A DNA stretch of 10,609 nucleotides, taken from the NCBI GenBank assembly GCA_963649365.1, contig CAVJHQ010000086.1:1-10609 (forward strand), given 5' to 3'. Shown in pieces: positions 1 through 7,881 of this stretch (its first letter is position 1; each line of letters starts with the position of its first letter). The position numbers were made by a program, and so were the translations under genes. The DNA is from Paratractidigestivibacter sp963649365. Its GTDB lineage: Bacteria > Actinomycetota > Coriobacteriia > Coriobacteriales > Atopobiaceae. Under the pieces are notes generated by a model. It saw only the letters and a program-made list of their open reading frames with translations, was not told the origin of the DNA and did not search any database.

Positions 1-1
1 G

Positions 2-1000
<999 letters not shown>

Positions 1001-1052
1001 GCTCCCTCGGCCGACGCCGTCGCGGGCCGGCAGGCTCGACGGGTCTGGTGCG

Positions 1053-1240
1053 GAGCCCCGGAACCGCGCCGCCCAGCAAGCCTTGCCGGTGGCGCGCCCC
1101 GGAACCGCGCCGCCCAGTAATCCTTACCGGCATTGCGCCCCGAAACCGCGCCGCCCAGTAACCATCCGTTGCTGTGAGGCGCTGTTCCGGGGCGCGTTTC
1201 TGCCGTTCTTTACTGGGCGGCGCGATTCCGGGGCGCGCAG
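1053..1240. repeat. 41-bp-period tandem repeat with facing inverted copies
   Basis: Three direct copies of a GC-rich unit, with cores CCCCGGAACCGCGCCGCCCA starting at 1056, 1097 and 1138 (the third has one G-to-A change), repeat with an exact 41-base period. The first two also share the tail CCTTRCCGG. Facing them, the reverse complement recurs at 1210-1238 (one mismatch against 1092-1120), and a half copy sits at 1184-1196. Those two inverted copies are also 41 bases apart. The direct and inverted arms can therefore form a long hairpin in RNA or a cruciform in DNA. The half copy 1184-1196 is followed by a loosely T-rich stretch (1197-1211), so folding with an upstream copy could terminate glmS transcripts, but this is weak. 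I see no coding signal. The rest of the gap (1241-1353) holds nothing I can identify. Confidence 0.85.
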
Positions 1241-1353
1241 CCAAGGCCGTTCATGCTTGCGAGCGGCTTTTGCGCGGCCCGCCCGAACTGTGTGCGGTTC
1301 GTGTGCGCGGGCCCGCCTGCCCATGCCTTGCGCCCCGTCTGCGCAGCCAAGGG

Positions 1354-1382
1354 TACTCACGGTTGCCGCTTTGTTACATAAT
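1354..1382 (+). promoter_or_regulatory. Candidate sigma-70-type promoter of galU
   Basis: CATAAT at 1377-1382 matches the -10 consensus at five of six positions. It lies in a locally AT-rich patch about 60 bases before galU, in otherwise very GC-rich DNA. A weak -35-like TACTCA lies 17 bases upstream (1354-1359). The galU ribosome-binding site AAGGA (1431-1435) is six bases before the ATG. The promoter is inferred from sequence only, and the -35 element is poor. Confidence 0.35.
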
Positions 1383-1441
1383 GGCCAGGATCAAGGCGCG
1401 AAACTCGTGCCGCCTGCGAAGAAAGACCGAAAGGACCCCAT

Positions 1442-2329
1442 ATGAAGTCGATCATCCCCGCCGCCGGCCTCGGCACCCGCTTCCTCCCCGGCACCAAGGT
1501 CACGCCGAAGGAGATGCTGCCGGTCCTCGACAAGCCCGTCATCCAGTACGTGGTCGAGGAGGCCCTGGCGCCCGAGGAGGTCGACGAGTGCATCATCGTC
1601 TCTTCCCAGGCCAAGCCGCAGATCATGAGCTACTTCACGCGCGACCTGGCGCTCGAGGACGAGCTCGTCTCGCGCGGCAAGCCGGGTTACGCCGAGGCCA
1701 TCGCCGAGGCCGGCTCGCTGCCCGTCGACTTCTGCTTCCAGAGCGAGCCGCGCGGCCTCGGCCACGCCATCCGCTGCGCCTCCTACGCCACCGGCGACGA
1801 GCCCTTCTTCGTGCTGCTCGGCGACTACATGGTGCCCGACAAGAAGATCCTTCCCCGTATGATGGAGGTCTCCAAGGCCCACGGCAACTGCTCCGTCATC
1901 GCGGTCGCCCCGTGCCCGGAGGAGGAGGTCTCCCGCTACGGCATCATCGCCGGCAAGCAGGTCGGCACGATCGCCGAGTTCCCCGAGGCCGGCGAGAACG
2001 ACGAGGGCGCCGTCTGGAAGCTTACCGGCATGGTGGAGAAGCCCAAGGCCGCCCTCGCGCCGAGCCGCCTCTTCATCGTCGGCCGTTACCTGCTCTCGCC
2101 GCGCGTGATGGAGCTCCTCAAGGACCAGAAGCCCGGCGCCGGCAACGAGATCCAGCTCACGGACGCCATGGAGCGCTGCCTCGCCGAGGAGGAGTTCTAC
2201 GCCCTCGTCATCGACCCCAAGGAGGGCTACGACACGGGCACCGTCGCCGGCTGGATCGCCACCAACGCCCGCATGGCCCAGGCCGACCCGCGCTTCGCGG
2301 CCGCCTACGCGGAGGCCATGAGCGACTAG
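1442..2329 (+). CDS. galU: UTP--glucose-1-phosphate uridylyltransferase
   Basis: GalU makes UDP-glucose from UTP and glucose-1-phosphate in the cytosol, supplying glucosyl donors for envelope polysaccharides and glycolipids and for galactose interconversion. The 295 residues form one nucleotidyltransferase domain of normal family length. The nucleotide-binding loop AAGLGTRFLPGTK lies at residues 7-19, followed by TPKEMLP. Gln100 and GLGHAI (105-110) form the uracil/sugar-binding region, LLGDYMV holds the metal-binding Asp, MVEKP lies mid-protein, GNEIQLTDA spans 234-242, and a YDTGT motif lies near the end. The ATG is preceded by AAGGA with six-base spacing. The gene is probably monocistronic: a 440-base gap separates it from glmS, and a strong terminator follows within about 45 bases. 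The RmlA and GlmU families are excluded by the GalU-specific TPKEMLP and GNEIQLTDA motifs. Downstream use by the GT2 enzyme at 7882 is possible but inferred. Confidence 0.96.
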   Translation: MKSIIPAAGLGTRFLPGTKVTPKEMLPVLDKPVIQYVVEEALAPEEVDECIIVSSQAKPQIMSYFTRDLALEDELVSRGKPGYAEAIAEAGSLPVDFCFQSEPRGLGHAIRCASYATGDEPFFVLLGDYMVPDKKILPRMMEVSKAHGNCSVIAVAPCPEEEVSRYGIIAGKQVGTIAEFPEAGENDEGAVWKLTGMVEKPKAALAPSRLFIVGRYLLSPRVMELLKDQKPGAGNEIQLTDAMERCLAEEEFYALVIDPKEGYDTGTVAGWIATNARMAQADPRFAAAYAEAMSD

Positions 2330-2371
2330 CCCGCGGTCCCGCGCGGGGCGCCGCGCCGATTCGCAAAGAAG

Positions 2372-2405
2372 AAAGGCCCGCGACCGTCACGGCCGCGGGC
2401 CTTTT
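2372..2405. terminator. Bidirectional intrinsic terminator between galU and the deaminase gene
   Basis: GGCCCGCG (2375-2382) pairs perfectly with CGCGGGCC (2394-2401), with a further CCG/CGG pairing inside. The right arm is followed by TTTT on the plus strand. The left arm is preceded by an A-rich stretch, so the minus strand reads T-rich after the hairpin. It lies between two convergent stop codons (galU at 2329, the deaminase at 2431), which suits termination of both genes. Confidence 0.9.
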
Positions 2406-2430
2406 GTCATGCGCAGGAATCGCGCTCAGG

Positions 2431-2958
2431 CTAGTCCCAGTACCCCTCGTGGACCGCGCAGGCCTCGGCCACGAGCTCCGGGAAGGGGCCCACGACCTCG
2501 ATCTTCTTCTGGCTCGAGCCGAAGATCTGGCGGCAGGGGGTGTCGAGCGTGGGGTTCTGCTCGCTGTCGCCGGTCTGCGCGAGGATGTCGCGCTCGGTCA
2601 TGGCGTAGACCACGCGGCCGACGTTGGCCCAGTAGATGGCGCCCGAGCACATGGCGCAGGGCTCGCCGGTGGTGTAGATGGTGCACTGCCAGAGGTAGTC
2701 GTGGTCGAAGCGGCGGCTCGCCTCCTCCATGAGCGAGGTCTCTGCGTGCCCGGTGCAGATGTGCTCGCTGATCTCGCGGTTCTCCTGCTCGAGGACGATG
2801 TTCTTGTCCTCGTCCACGAGGATGGCGCCGAAGGGCGTGTTGCCGTGCTCGCGGCTCTCGCGCGAGACCTCGATGGCGCGGCGCAGGAACGCCACGTCCT
2901 CCTCGTGCGTGAAGCTCGCGCGGCGCGGGGCCTCCCAGCTGGGTGCCTTCTCTCCCAT
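2431..2958 (-). CDS. Nucleoside/base deaminase of the cytidine-deoxycytidylate deaminase fold
   Basis: A 175-residue zinc-dependent deaminase that should hydrolytically deaminate a purine or pyrimidine base or nucleoside in the cytosol. The catalytic signature is intact: His71-Ala72-Glu73 (HAE, zinc ligand and proton shuttle) and PCAMC at 100-104, whose Cys101 and Cys104 are the other zinc ligands. GEPCAMCSGAIYWANVGRVV resembles the guanine deaminase/nucleoside deaminase (GuaD-like) branch, where AIYWA follows the second cysteine, more than the TadA tRNA adenosine deaminases. The substrate cannot be assigned from sequence. The C-terminus is also unlike typical TadA: a conserved-looking acidic end finishing HEGYWD. 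I chose the ATG at 2958 because AAGGA (minus strand, at plus 2965-2969) precedes it with good spacing; the longer open frame upstream runs through a terminator hairpin and the T-box and is not coding. The gene is convergent with galU and divergent from the ileS leader. Its own leader holds a possible attenuator. Confidence 0.9.
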   Translation of the reverse strand: MGEKAPSWEAPRRASFTHEEDVAFLRRAIEVSRESREHGNTPFGAILVDEDKNIVLEQENREISEHICTGHAETSLMEEASRRFDHDYLWQCTIYTTGEPCAMCSGAIYWANVGRVVYAMTERDILAQTGDSEQNPTLDTPCRQIFGSSQKKIEVVGPFPELVAEACAVHEGYWD

Positions 2959-3010
2959 GTCCGTTCCTTTCTCGTCGCGGGCGCCTGTGCCCGACTCGTT
3001 TTGCCGAGCG

Positions 3011-3059
3011 AAAAAGAAGACACGCAAACCGGCGAGGGGCGGCTCGCCGGCTTGCGTGT
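3011..3059 (-). terminator. Intrinsic terminator hairpin in the deaminase leader (candidate attenuator)
   Basis: On the minus strand the arms pair as ACACGCAA/TTGCGTGT (3052-3059 with 3020-3027) and CCGGCGAG/CTCGCCGG (3029-3036 with 3043-3050). One A/C mismatch separates them, the loop has six bases, and the hairpin is followed by CTTCTTTTT. This is a strong intrinsic terminator reading towards the deaminase gene, about 50 bases before its start codon. No other minus-strand gene lies upstream within the window. An upstream GGCGGC (minus strand, plus 3064-3069) can pair with GCCGCC inside the terminator (3038-3043), so an alternative antiterminator fold is possible. Further upstream, two more GC-rich hairpins lie between about 3070 and 3120. 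I recognise no known riboswitch class here. Confidence 0.7.
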
Positions 3060-3148
3060 TCCGGCCGCCTCCCCGCGCGTACCTCGTGCGCGCGGGCCGC
3101 GACAGCATCGCGGGGCAAGGCGGCTTCTCTTCGCTTTTCTTGCCAACC

Positions 3149-3179
3149 TTACCATGTGCCGGCCGGTTCGTGCTACCAT
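3149..3179 (+). promoter_or_regulatory. Candidate promoter of the ileS leader
   Basis: An extended -10 of the form TGCTACCAT lies at 3171-3179. TTACCA at 3149-3154 could serve as -35, although the 19-base spacing is long. Transcription would begin near 3186, just before the first recognisable T-box helix. The same 3140-3190 stretch must probably also hold the divergent promoter of the deaminase gene, for which I find only weak matches (TATGGT and TAAGGT on the minus strand). Confidence 0.4.
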
Positions 3180-3185
3180 GCTTGA

Positions 3186-3463
3186 CCATAGGCGATGACG
3201 GGGAGAGTACCCGGGGTCGCGCGGTCAGAAGAGAGCGGGGACGGTGGGATCCCGCGGCCGCGTCCCGGCGAAGATCGCCCCCGAGCCGCGGCCCCAAAGC
3301 GAGGGCGCGAGCCGCAAGCCCGCAGCTTCTTCGCGAGTAGGCGTCGCCGGAGTGGCCGCCGTCACAGGCCAGCCGAGTAAGCCGGACGACCGGTCGCTGG
3401 GTGGTTGCAAGCGAAGTGTGACGTGAGCGCTTCGTCCCAGCACGACGGGACGGGCGCTTTTTT
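3186..3463 (+). ncRNA. T-box leader responding to tRNA-Ile, upstream of ileS
   Basis: T-box leaders sense uncharged tRNA in cis. Stem I begins near 3195, with an AGTA-type motif (3206-3209) and an AG-rich bulge (3227-3235). The specifier-loop context GGCGAAGATCG places AUC (3274-3276), an isoleucine codon, followed by a purine. GAGTAGG-like stem III elements follow. The T-box bulge is UGGUUGC (3402-3408); UGGU is complementary to an ACCA acceptor end, as expected if the discriminator base is A. The antiterminator pairs GCTGGG (3396-3401) with CCCAGC (3436-3441) and AAGCG (3409-3413) with CGCTT (3428-3432), leaving exactly the seven-base bulge expected. This fold excludes the terminator at 3426-3463. 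Uncharged tRNA-Ile should therefore permit read-through into ileS. The start coordinate is approximate. Confidence 0.92.
3426..3463 (+). terminator. T-box terminator hairpin
   Basis: AGCGC (3426-3430) pairs with GCGCT (3454-3458) and CGTCCC (3433-3438) with GGGACG (3447-3452), with an eight-base loop and a run of six T (3458-3463). It shares its left arm with the 3' side of the T-box antiterminator, so the two folds are mutually exclusive. Confidence 0.93.
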
Positions 3464-3487
3464 GGTGCCCAGGAAGGAGTCACGAGA

Positions 3488-6304
3488 GTGGCGAACGAGT
3501 ACAAGAAGACCACGAACCTGCCCAAGACCGGGTTCCCGATGCGCGCGAGCCTGGCGCAGAACGAGCCCAAGCGCCTCGCCGCCTGGGAGCAGGACGACGT
3601 CTACGAGCAGATGCTCAAGAAGAACGAGGGCCACAAGAAGTTCGTCCTGCACGACGGCCCCCCGTACGCCAACGGCCCCATCCACCTCGGCCACGCGCAG
3701 AACAAGATCTCCAAGGACATCATCAACCGCTTCAAGTCCATGCAGGGCTACCAGACGCCGTACGTCCCCGGCTGGGACTGCCACGGCCAGCCCATCGAGC
3801 ACAAGGTCGAGACCATTCTCGGCACCGAGAAGTTCAACCAGCTCCCGACCGAGAAGGTCCGCGAGCTCTGCCGCAAGATGGCCGTCGAGCAGGTCGACAC
3901 CCAGCGCCAGGGCTTCAAGCGCCTGGGCGTGCTGGCCGAGTGGGACAACCCCTACCTCACCTACGTGAACGACTACGACGCCACCGACGTCGAGATCTTC
4001 AAGGCCATCTTCGACCGCGGCGCCATCTACCGCGGCCGCAAGCCCGTCCACTGGTGCTCGCACTGCCACACGGCCCTCGCCGAGGCCGAGATCGAGTACG
4101 GCGACGAGGTCAGCCCCGCCATCTTCGTGCGCTTCGAGATGACCACCGTGCCCGCGGGCCTCGAGGCCTGGGCCGGCAAGCTCTGGGTCGACATCTGGAC
4201 CACGACGCCCTGGACGCTTCCCGCCGACGACGCCGTCATCCTGCACCCCGAGGCCACCTACGTGGCCGTCATCCACGACGGCGCCGCCGAGATCATGGCC
4301 GAGGCCCTCGTGGAGAAGGACTGCGCCAAGTTCGGCTACGAGGACGTCGAGCTCGTCCGCGGCGCCGACGGCGAGCCCTGGCGCATGACGGGCACCGAGC
4401 TCTGCCACAACAAGTACAAGCAGCCCATCTTCGGCGACCAGGGCGAGGAGGGCGAGTTCATCTACGCCGACTACGTCACCCTCGAGGACGGCACCGGCAT
4501 CGTCCACACCGCCCCCGGCCACGGCGTCGACGACTACCTCGCCGGCATGAAGTTCAACATCCCCGTGGTCATGCCCGTCGACGACGACGGCCGCTTCTTC
4601 AAGGGCGACGGCATGGGCACCGGCGGCCCGTGGTCCGGCATGGAGGTCACCGAGGCCAACCCCAAGATCATCGAGTGGCTGCGCGAGCGCGGCACCCTGA
4701 TCCTGCATGAGGACATCAACCACAGCTACCCGCACTGCTGGCGCTGCAAGGAGCCCGTCATCTTCCGCGCCACGAGCCAGTGGTTCGTCTCGATGGACAA
4801 GCCGCTCACCGACGGCAAGTCGCTGCGCGAGGAGGCCACGACCGAGCTCAACAAGGTCGCCTTCTACCCGGCGCACGCCATCAAGCGCATCGGCTCCATG
4901 GTCGAGGGGCGCCCGGACTGGTGCATCTCCCGCCAGCGCAACTGGGGCGTGCCCATCCCGGCCTTCACCTGCCAGGACTGCGGCGAGGTCGTCATGAACG
5001 ACGCCACGCTCGACGCCGTCATCAAGCTCTTCCGCGAGAAGGGCTCCGACTGCTGGTTCACGGACGACCCGGCCTCCTACCTGGGCGACGCCTGCACCTG
5101 CGAGAAGTGCGGCGGCCACAACCTCAAGGCCAACAAGGACATTCTTGACGTTTGGTGGGACTCGGGCGTCTCGCACACCGCCGTTTGCCGCCACCGCGAC
5201 AACCTGGCATTCCCGGCCGACATGTACCTCGAGGGCTCCGACCAGCACCGCGGCTGGTTCATGAGCTCGCTCATGACCTCGGTGGGCGCCTACGGCGTGG
5301 CCCCCTACAAGTCCGTCGTCTCCCAGGGCTTCACCCTCGACGGCCAGGGCCGCAAGATGTCCAAGTCCCTCGGCAACGTCATCGACCCGAACAAGGTCTG
5401 CGACGAGCGCGGCGCCGACGTCCTGCGCCTGTGGCTCGCCTCCGTGGACACCTCCAACGACGTCCCCTGCGACGGCGACATCCTCGGCCACGTGGGCGAG
5501 GCCTACCGCAAGATCCGCAACACCCTGCGCTTCCTGCTCGGCGAGATCGAGGGCCAGTTCGACCCCGCGACCGACGCCGTCGAGCTCGGCGACCTCACGG
5601 CCTACGACCAGCTCGCGCTCGCCCGCATGTGCCAGGTCCACCAGACGGTGACCGACGCCTACAACGGCTACCGCTTCAACGTGGTCTACCGCAACCTCTA
5701 CGACTACGTGACCGAGCTCTCCAACGGCTACCTGAACGCCACCAAGGACCGCGTCTACTGCGGCGAGAAGGACGGCGCCGAGCGACGCAGCGCGCTTACC
5801 GTCTGGGCCCAGATCCTCACGATGCTCGTCCACGACCTGCAGCCGATCCTCGTCTTCACCTGCGACGAGATCCTCGAGTTCCTGCCCGCCTCCATGCGCG
5901 ACGGCCAGGAGCGCGCCGCGCTTCTCGACTGGTACCAGGCCCCCTGGACCGTCGACGAGTGCGCCGAGAAGCTCGCCGCCTACGAGCACATGACGGCCGC
6001 CCGCGACGCCTTCACCAAGGCGTTCGAGGAGGCCAAGGCCTCCGGCGCCGTGACCGAGAACACGAGCCAGGCCGCTTGCGCGACCCTGGCCCTGCCTGCC
6101 GACGCCGCAGCCGCGCTCGCCGGCGTGGACCTCGCCGAGGTCTTCGTCTGCTCCGCGGTCGAGGTCGTCGAGGGCGAGGAGCTGTCCTGCTCCGTCGCCC
6201 CCGCCGCCGGCGAGAAGTGCCCGCGCTGCTGGAACTACCGCGCGCTCGGCGCCGACGGCCTGTGCTGCCGCTGCCACGACGCCGTGGCCGCCCATCAGGA
6301 GTAG
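3488..6304 (+). CDS. ileS: Isoleucine--tRNA ligase
   Basis: IleS charges tRNA-Ile with isoleucine in the cytosol and edits mischarged valine. The 938 residues are normal for the bacterial class Ia enzyme. The ATP site has GPPYANGPIHLGHA with HLGH at 66-69 and KMSKS at 623-627. The CP1 editing domain shows TTTPWTLP (238-245) and GTGIVHTAPGHGVDDY (335-350). WWDSGVSH follows at 556-563. A C-terminal zinc finger is present: Cys911/Cys914 in KCPRCW and a second pair around Cys926-Cys929. The start is GTG, preceded by AAGGAG (3474-3479) eight bases away and lying just after the T-box terminator. The specifier codon and the gene product agree (Ile). The lspA start lies four bases after this stop, so the two are probably co-transcribed and translationally coupled. 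Confidence 0.98.
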   Translation: MANEYKKTTNLPKTGFPMRASLAQNEPKRLAAWEQDDVYEQMLKKNEGHKKFVLHDGPPYANGPIHLGHAQNKISKDIINRFKSMQGYQTPYVPGWDCHGQPIEHKVETILGTEKFNQLPTEKVRELCRKMAVEQVDTQRQGFKRLGVLAEWDNPYLTYVNDYDATDVEIFKAIFDRGAIYRGRKPVHWCSHCHTALAEAEIEYGDEVSPAIFVRFEMTTVPAGLEAWAGKLWVDIWTTTPWTLPADDAVILHPEATYVAVIHDGAAEIMAEALVEKDCAKFGYEDVELVRGADGEPWRMTGTELCHNKYKQPIFGDQGEEGEFIYADYVTLEDGTGIVHTAPGHGVDDYLAGMKFNIPVVMPVDDDGRFFKGDGMGTGGPWSGMEVTEANPKIIEWLRERGTLILHEDINHSYPHCWRCKEPVIFRATSQWFVSMDKPLTDGKSLREEATTELNKVAFYPAHAIKRIGSMVEGRPDWCISRQRNWGVPIPAFTCQDCGEVVMNDATLDAVIKLFREKGSDCWFTDDPASYLGDACTCEKCGGHNLKANKDILDVWWDSGVSHTAVCRHRDNLAFPADMYLEGSDQHRGWFMSSLMTSVGAYGVAPYKSVVSQGFTLDGQGRKMSKSLGNVIDPNKVCDERGADVLRLWLASVDTSNDVPCDGDILGHVGEAYRKIRNTLRFLLGEIEGQFDPATDAVELGDLTAYDQLALARMCQVHQTVTDAYNGYRFNVVYRNLYDYVTELSNGYLNATKDRVYCGEKDGAERRSALTVWAQILTMLVHDLQPILVFTCDEILEFLPASMRDGQERAALLDWYQAPWTVDECAEKLAAYEHMTAARDAFTKAFEEAKASGAVTENTSQAACATLALPADAAAALAGVDLAEVFVCSAVEVVEGEELSCSVAPAAGEKCPRCWNYRALGADGLCCRCHDAVAAHQE

Positions 6305-6308
6305 GCGC

Positions 6309-6824
6309 TTGGCCGCCCCGCTCAAAGAGACCTCGCTGACCCGCCGCCTCGGCACCTTCGCCGGGGCGGCGGCCCTCGTGGTCGCGCTCGACCAGGCCTC
6401 GAAGGCAGCCGTCCGCTCGACGCTCACGCTCGGGCAGCCGGTGACGCTCGTGCCCCGCGTCATGGACCTGAGCCTCGTGTACAACACCGGCGCCGCGTTC
6501 TCCATGGGCTCGGGCAAGGGGCTCCTCTTCGTCGCCGTGGCCCTCGTCATCGCGGCGGCCTGCACGGCGCTCGCGTGCCGGGAGCGCACCATCCCGCTGC
6601 CGCTCGCCGCGACGCTCGGCTGCGTCGTCGGCGGCGGGCTCGGCAACGCCATCGACCGCGTCGTCTTCGGGCGCGTGACGGACTTCTTCGCCACGACCTT
6701 CATGGACTTCGCGGTCTTCAACGTGGCCGACGTCTTCATCACCTGCGGCGTCGTCGTGGCTGTGGTGCTGTGGTCTCGATGGGACAAGGCCCAGGCCGAC
6801 GACGAGGCGGACAAGGGGCGCTAG
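6309..6824 (+). CDS. lspA: Lipoprotein signal peptidase (signal peptidase II)
   Basis: LspA is a polytopic membrane aspartyl protease that removes the signal peptide from diacylglyceryl-modified prolipoproteins. The 171-residue product has about four hydrophobic segments. The family motifs are intact: DQASK near residue 30, YNTGAAFS, GNAIDRV with catalytic Asp116, and FNVADVFI with catalytic Asp141. The start is TTG, chosen because AGGAG (6297-6301, overlapping the end of ileS) lies seven bases upstream and the next in-frame starts would cut off the first membrane segment. The gap to ileS is four bases and to the next gene only 2-14 bases, so it belongs to the T-box-led operon. Linking lipoprotein processing to isoleucyl-tRNA status is probably a side effect of gene order. 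Confidence 0.97.
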   Translation: MAAPLKETSLTRRLGTFAGAAALVVALDQASKAAVRSTLTLGQPVTLVPRVMDLSLVYNTGAAFSMGSGKGLLFVAVALVIAAACTALACRERTIPLPLAATLGCVVGGGLGNAIDRVVFGRVTDFFATTFMDFAVFNVADVFITCGVVVAVVLWSRWDKAQADDEADKGR

Positions 6825-6838
6825 CCGTGGGAGCTCGC

Positions 6839-7858
6839 ATGGTCAACCTGCTCGTCGGGCCCGAATCCGACGGGATGCGGCTCGACGCGTTTCTCGCCGC
6901 CTGCGAGGGCATGCCCTCGCGCTCGGCGTGCGCGAGGCTCGTCGAGGAGGGCCGCGTGCGCATCAACACCTGCCCCGCGACGTCCAAGTCCGAGAAGGTC
7001 CTTCTCGGCGACCGCGTGTCGGCCGAGGTCGCGGAGCCCGAGCGCGCCGAGGCGTCGGCGGGGCCCCTCTCGCCGAACCCCTACATCCCGCTCGACATAC
7101 GCTACGAGGACGACTATCTGCTCGTCATCTCCAAGCAGGAGGGGCTCGTGTGCCACCCGAGCCCGGGCCACGTGGACGACACGCTGGCCAACGCCCTGGT
7201 GGCGCACTGCGGGTACGACCACCTGGGGATGCTGCAGGGCGATGAGCGGCCCGGCATCGTGCACCGACTGGACATGGACACCTCGGGCCTCATGGTCGCG
7301 GCCAAGGACGACGCGACGCAGAAGGCGCTGCAGGACCTGATCCGCATGCGCGTGCTCGACCGGCGCTACATCACCCTCGTCCAGGGCTACATGGCGCGCG
7401 AGGAGGACACCATCGTCACCGGCATAGCCCGCTCGACGCGAGACCGCCTGCGCATGGCCGTCTCCGACGCGCCCGGCGCGCGCGAGGCCATCACCACGTA
7501 CCGCACGCTCGAGCGCTTCGAGGCGGGCCGTCGCGACGAGGGCTACAGCCTGGTCGAGTGCCACCTGTACACGGGGCGCACGCACCAGATCCGGGTGCAC
7601 ATGCGCCATGTCGGGCACCAGCTCGTGGGCGACCAGCTCTATGGGCGGGGAGACGACCGCGTGAACCTGGGGCTGCGCCGGCAGTTCCTCCATTCGTGGA
7701 GCATCGCCTTCGACCACCCGGCCACGGGCGAGCGAATCGAGCGTGTCGACCGACTCCCCGAGGACCTTCTCGCTATACTGGGAGTGCTAAAAGAACGCTC
7801 GATGGGGCGCACGGCGGCGGGGGAGAGGATCTGCCCGCTGCTCGGCGCCGAGGGCTAG
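6839..7858 (+). CDS. RluA-family 23S rRNA-type pseudouridine synthase
   Basis: Converts uridine to pseudouridine in RNA, most likely 23S rRNA. The 339 residues contain an N-terminal S4 RNA-binding domain (about 14-60) and the catalytic domain. HRLDMDTSGL carries the catalytic Asp145, and GRTHQIRVHM begins at 246. The layout and the place directly after lspA match the RluD/YlyB group common in Gram-positive genomes, but the target uridine cannot be read from the sequence. Two starts are possible: ATG 6839, with GGGAG five bases upstream, and an in-frame GTG at 6827 two bases after the lspA stop, with AAGGGG (6813-6818) eight bases upstream. I prefer the ATG because homologues usually begin just before the S4 fold. 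The C-terminal tail after the catalytic domain is unremarkable. Confidence 0.94.
   Translation: MVNLLVGPESDGMRLDAFLAACEGMPSRSACARLVEEGRVRINTCPATSKSEKVLLGDRVSAEVAEPERAEASAGPLSPNPYIPLDIRYEDDYLLVISKQEGLVCHPSPGHVDDTLANALVAHCGYDHLGMLQGDERPGIVHRLDMDTSGLMVAAKDDATQKALQDLIRMRVLDRRYITLVQGYMAREEDTIVTGIARSTRDRLRMAVSDAPGAREAITTYRTLERFEAGRRDEGYSLVECHLYTGRTHQIRVHMRHVGHQLVGDQLYGRGDDRVNLGLRRQFLHSWSIAFDHPATGERIERVDRLPEDLLAILGVLKERSMGRTAAGERICPLLGAEG
7750..7779 (+). promoter_or_regulatory. Possible internal promoter before the glycosyltransferase
   Basis: TATACT at 7774-7779 matches the -10 consensus at five of six positions, inside the 3' end of the pseudouridine synthase gene and about 100 bases before the next start codon. 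A weak CCGACT at 7750-7755 lies 18 bases upstream. A TATA-like hexamer is uncommon in this very GC-rich coding DNA, but it may be chance. Confidence 0.25.
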
Positions 7859-7881
7859 TCCGCGCACCGGGGGAGAACCTC

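Noticed and set aside
1001..1441. Small proteins encoded across the 41-bp repeats
   Set aside because: The open frames in both directions are Arg/Pro-rich repeats without convincing ribosome-binding sites, and they overlap the likely regulatory region.
1174..3198. A 674-codon plus-strand open frame across the galU and deaminase regions
   Set aside because: It runs through the galU stop region and its terminator, is antisense to the deaminase, and gives an Arg/Ala/Gly-rich sequence without motifs.
2959..3570. Upstream extension of the deaminase frame to a start near 3570
   Set aside because: It would translate through the terminator hairpin and the antisense of the T-box. A good ribosome-binding site precedes the ATG at 2958, and the deaminase fold is complete from there.
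3362..6814. A 1150-codon open frame on the minus strand opposite ileS and lspA
   Set aside because: It mirrors the G/C third-position bias of ileS, has a low-complexity Val/Ala/Gly/Asp composition with no recognisable domain, and the plus-strand proteins are unequivocal.
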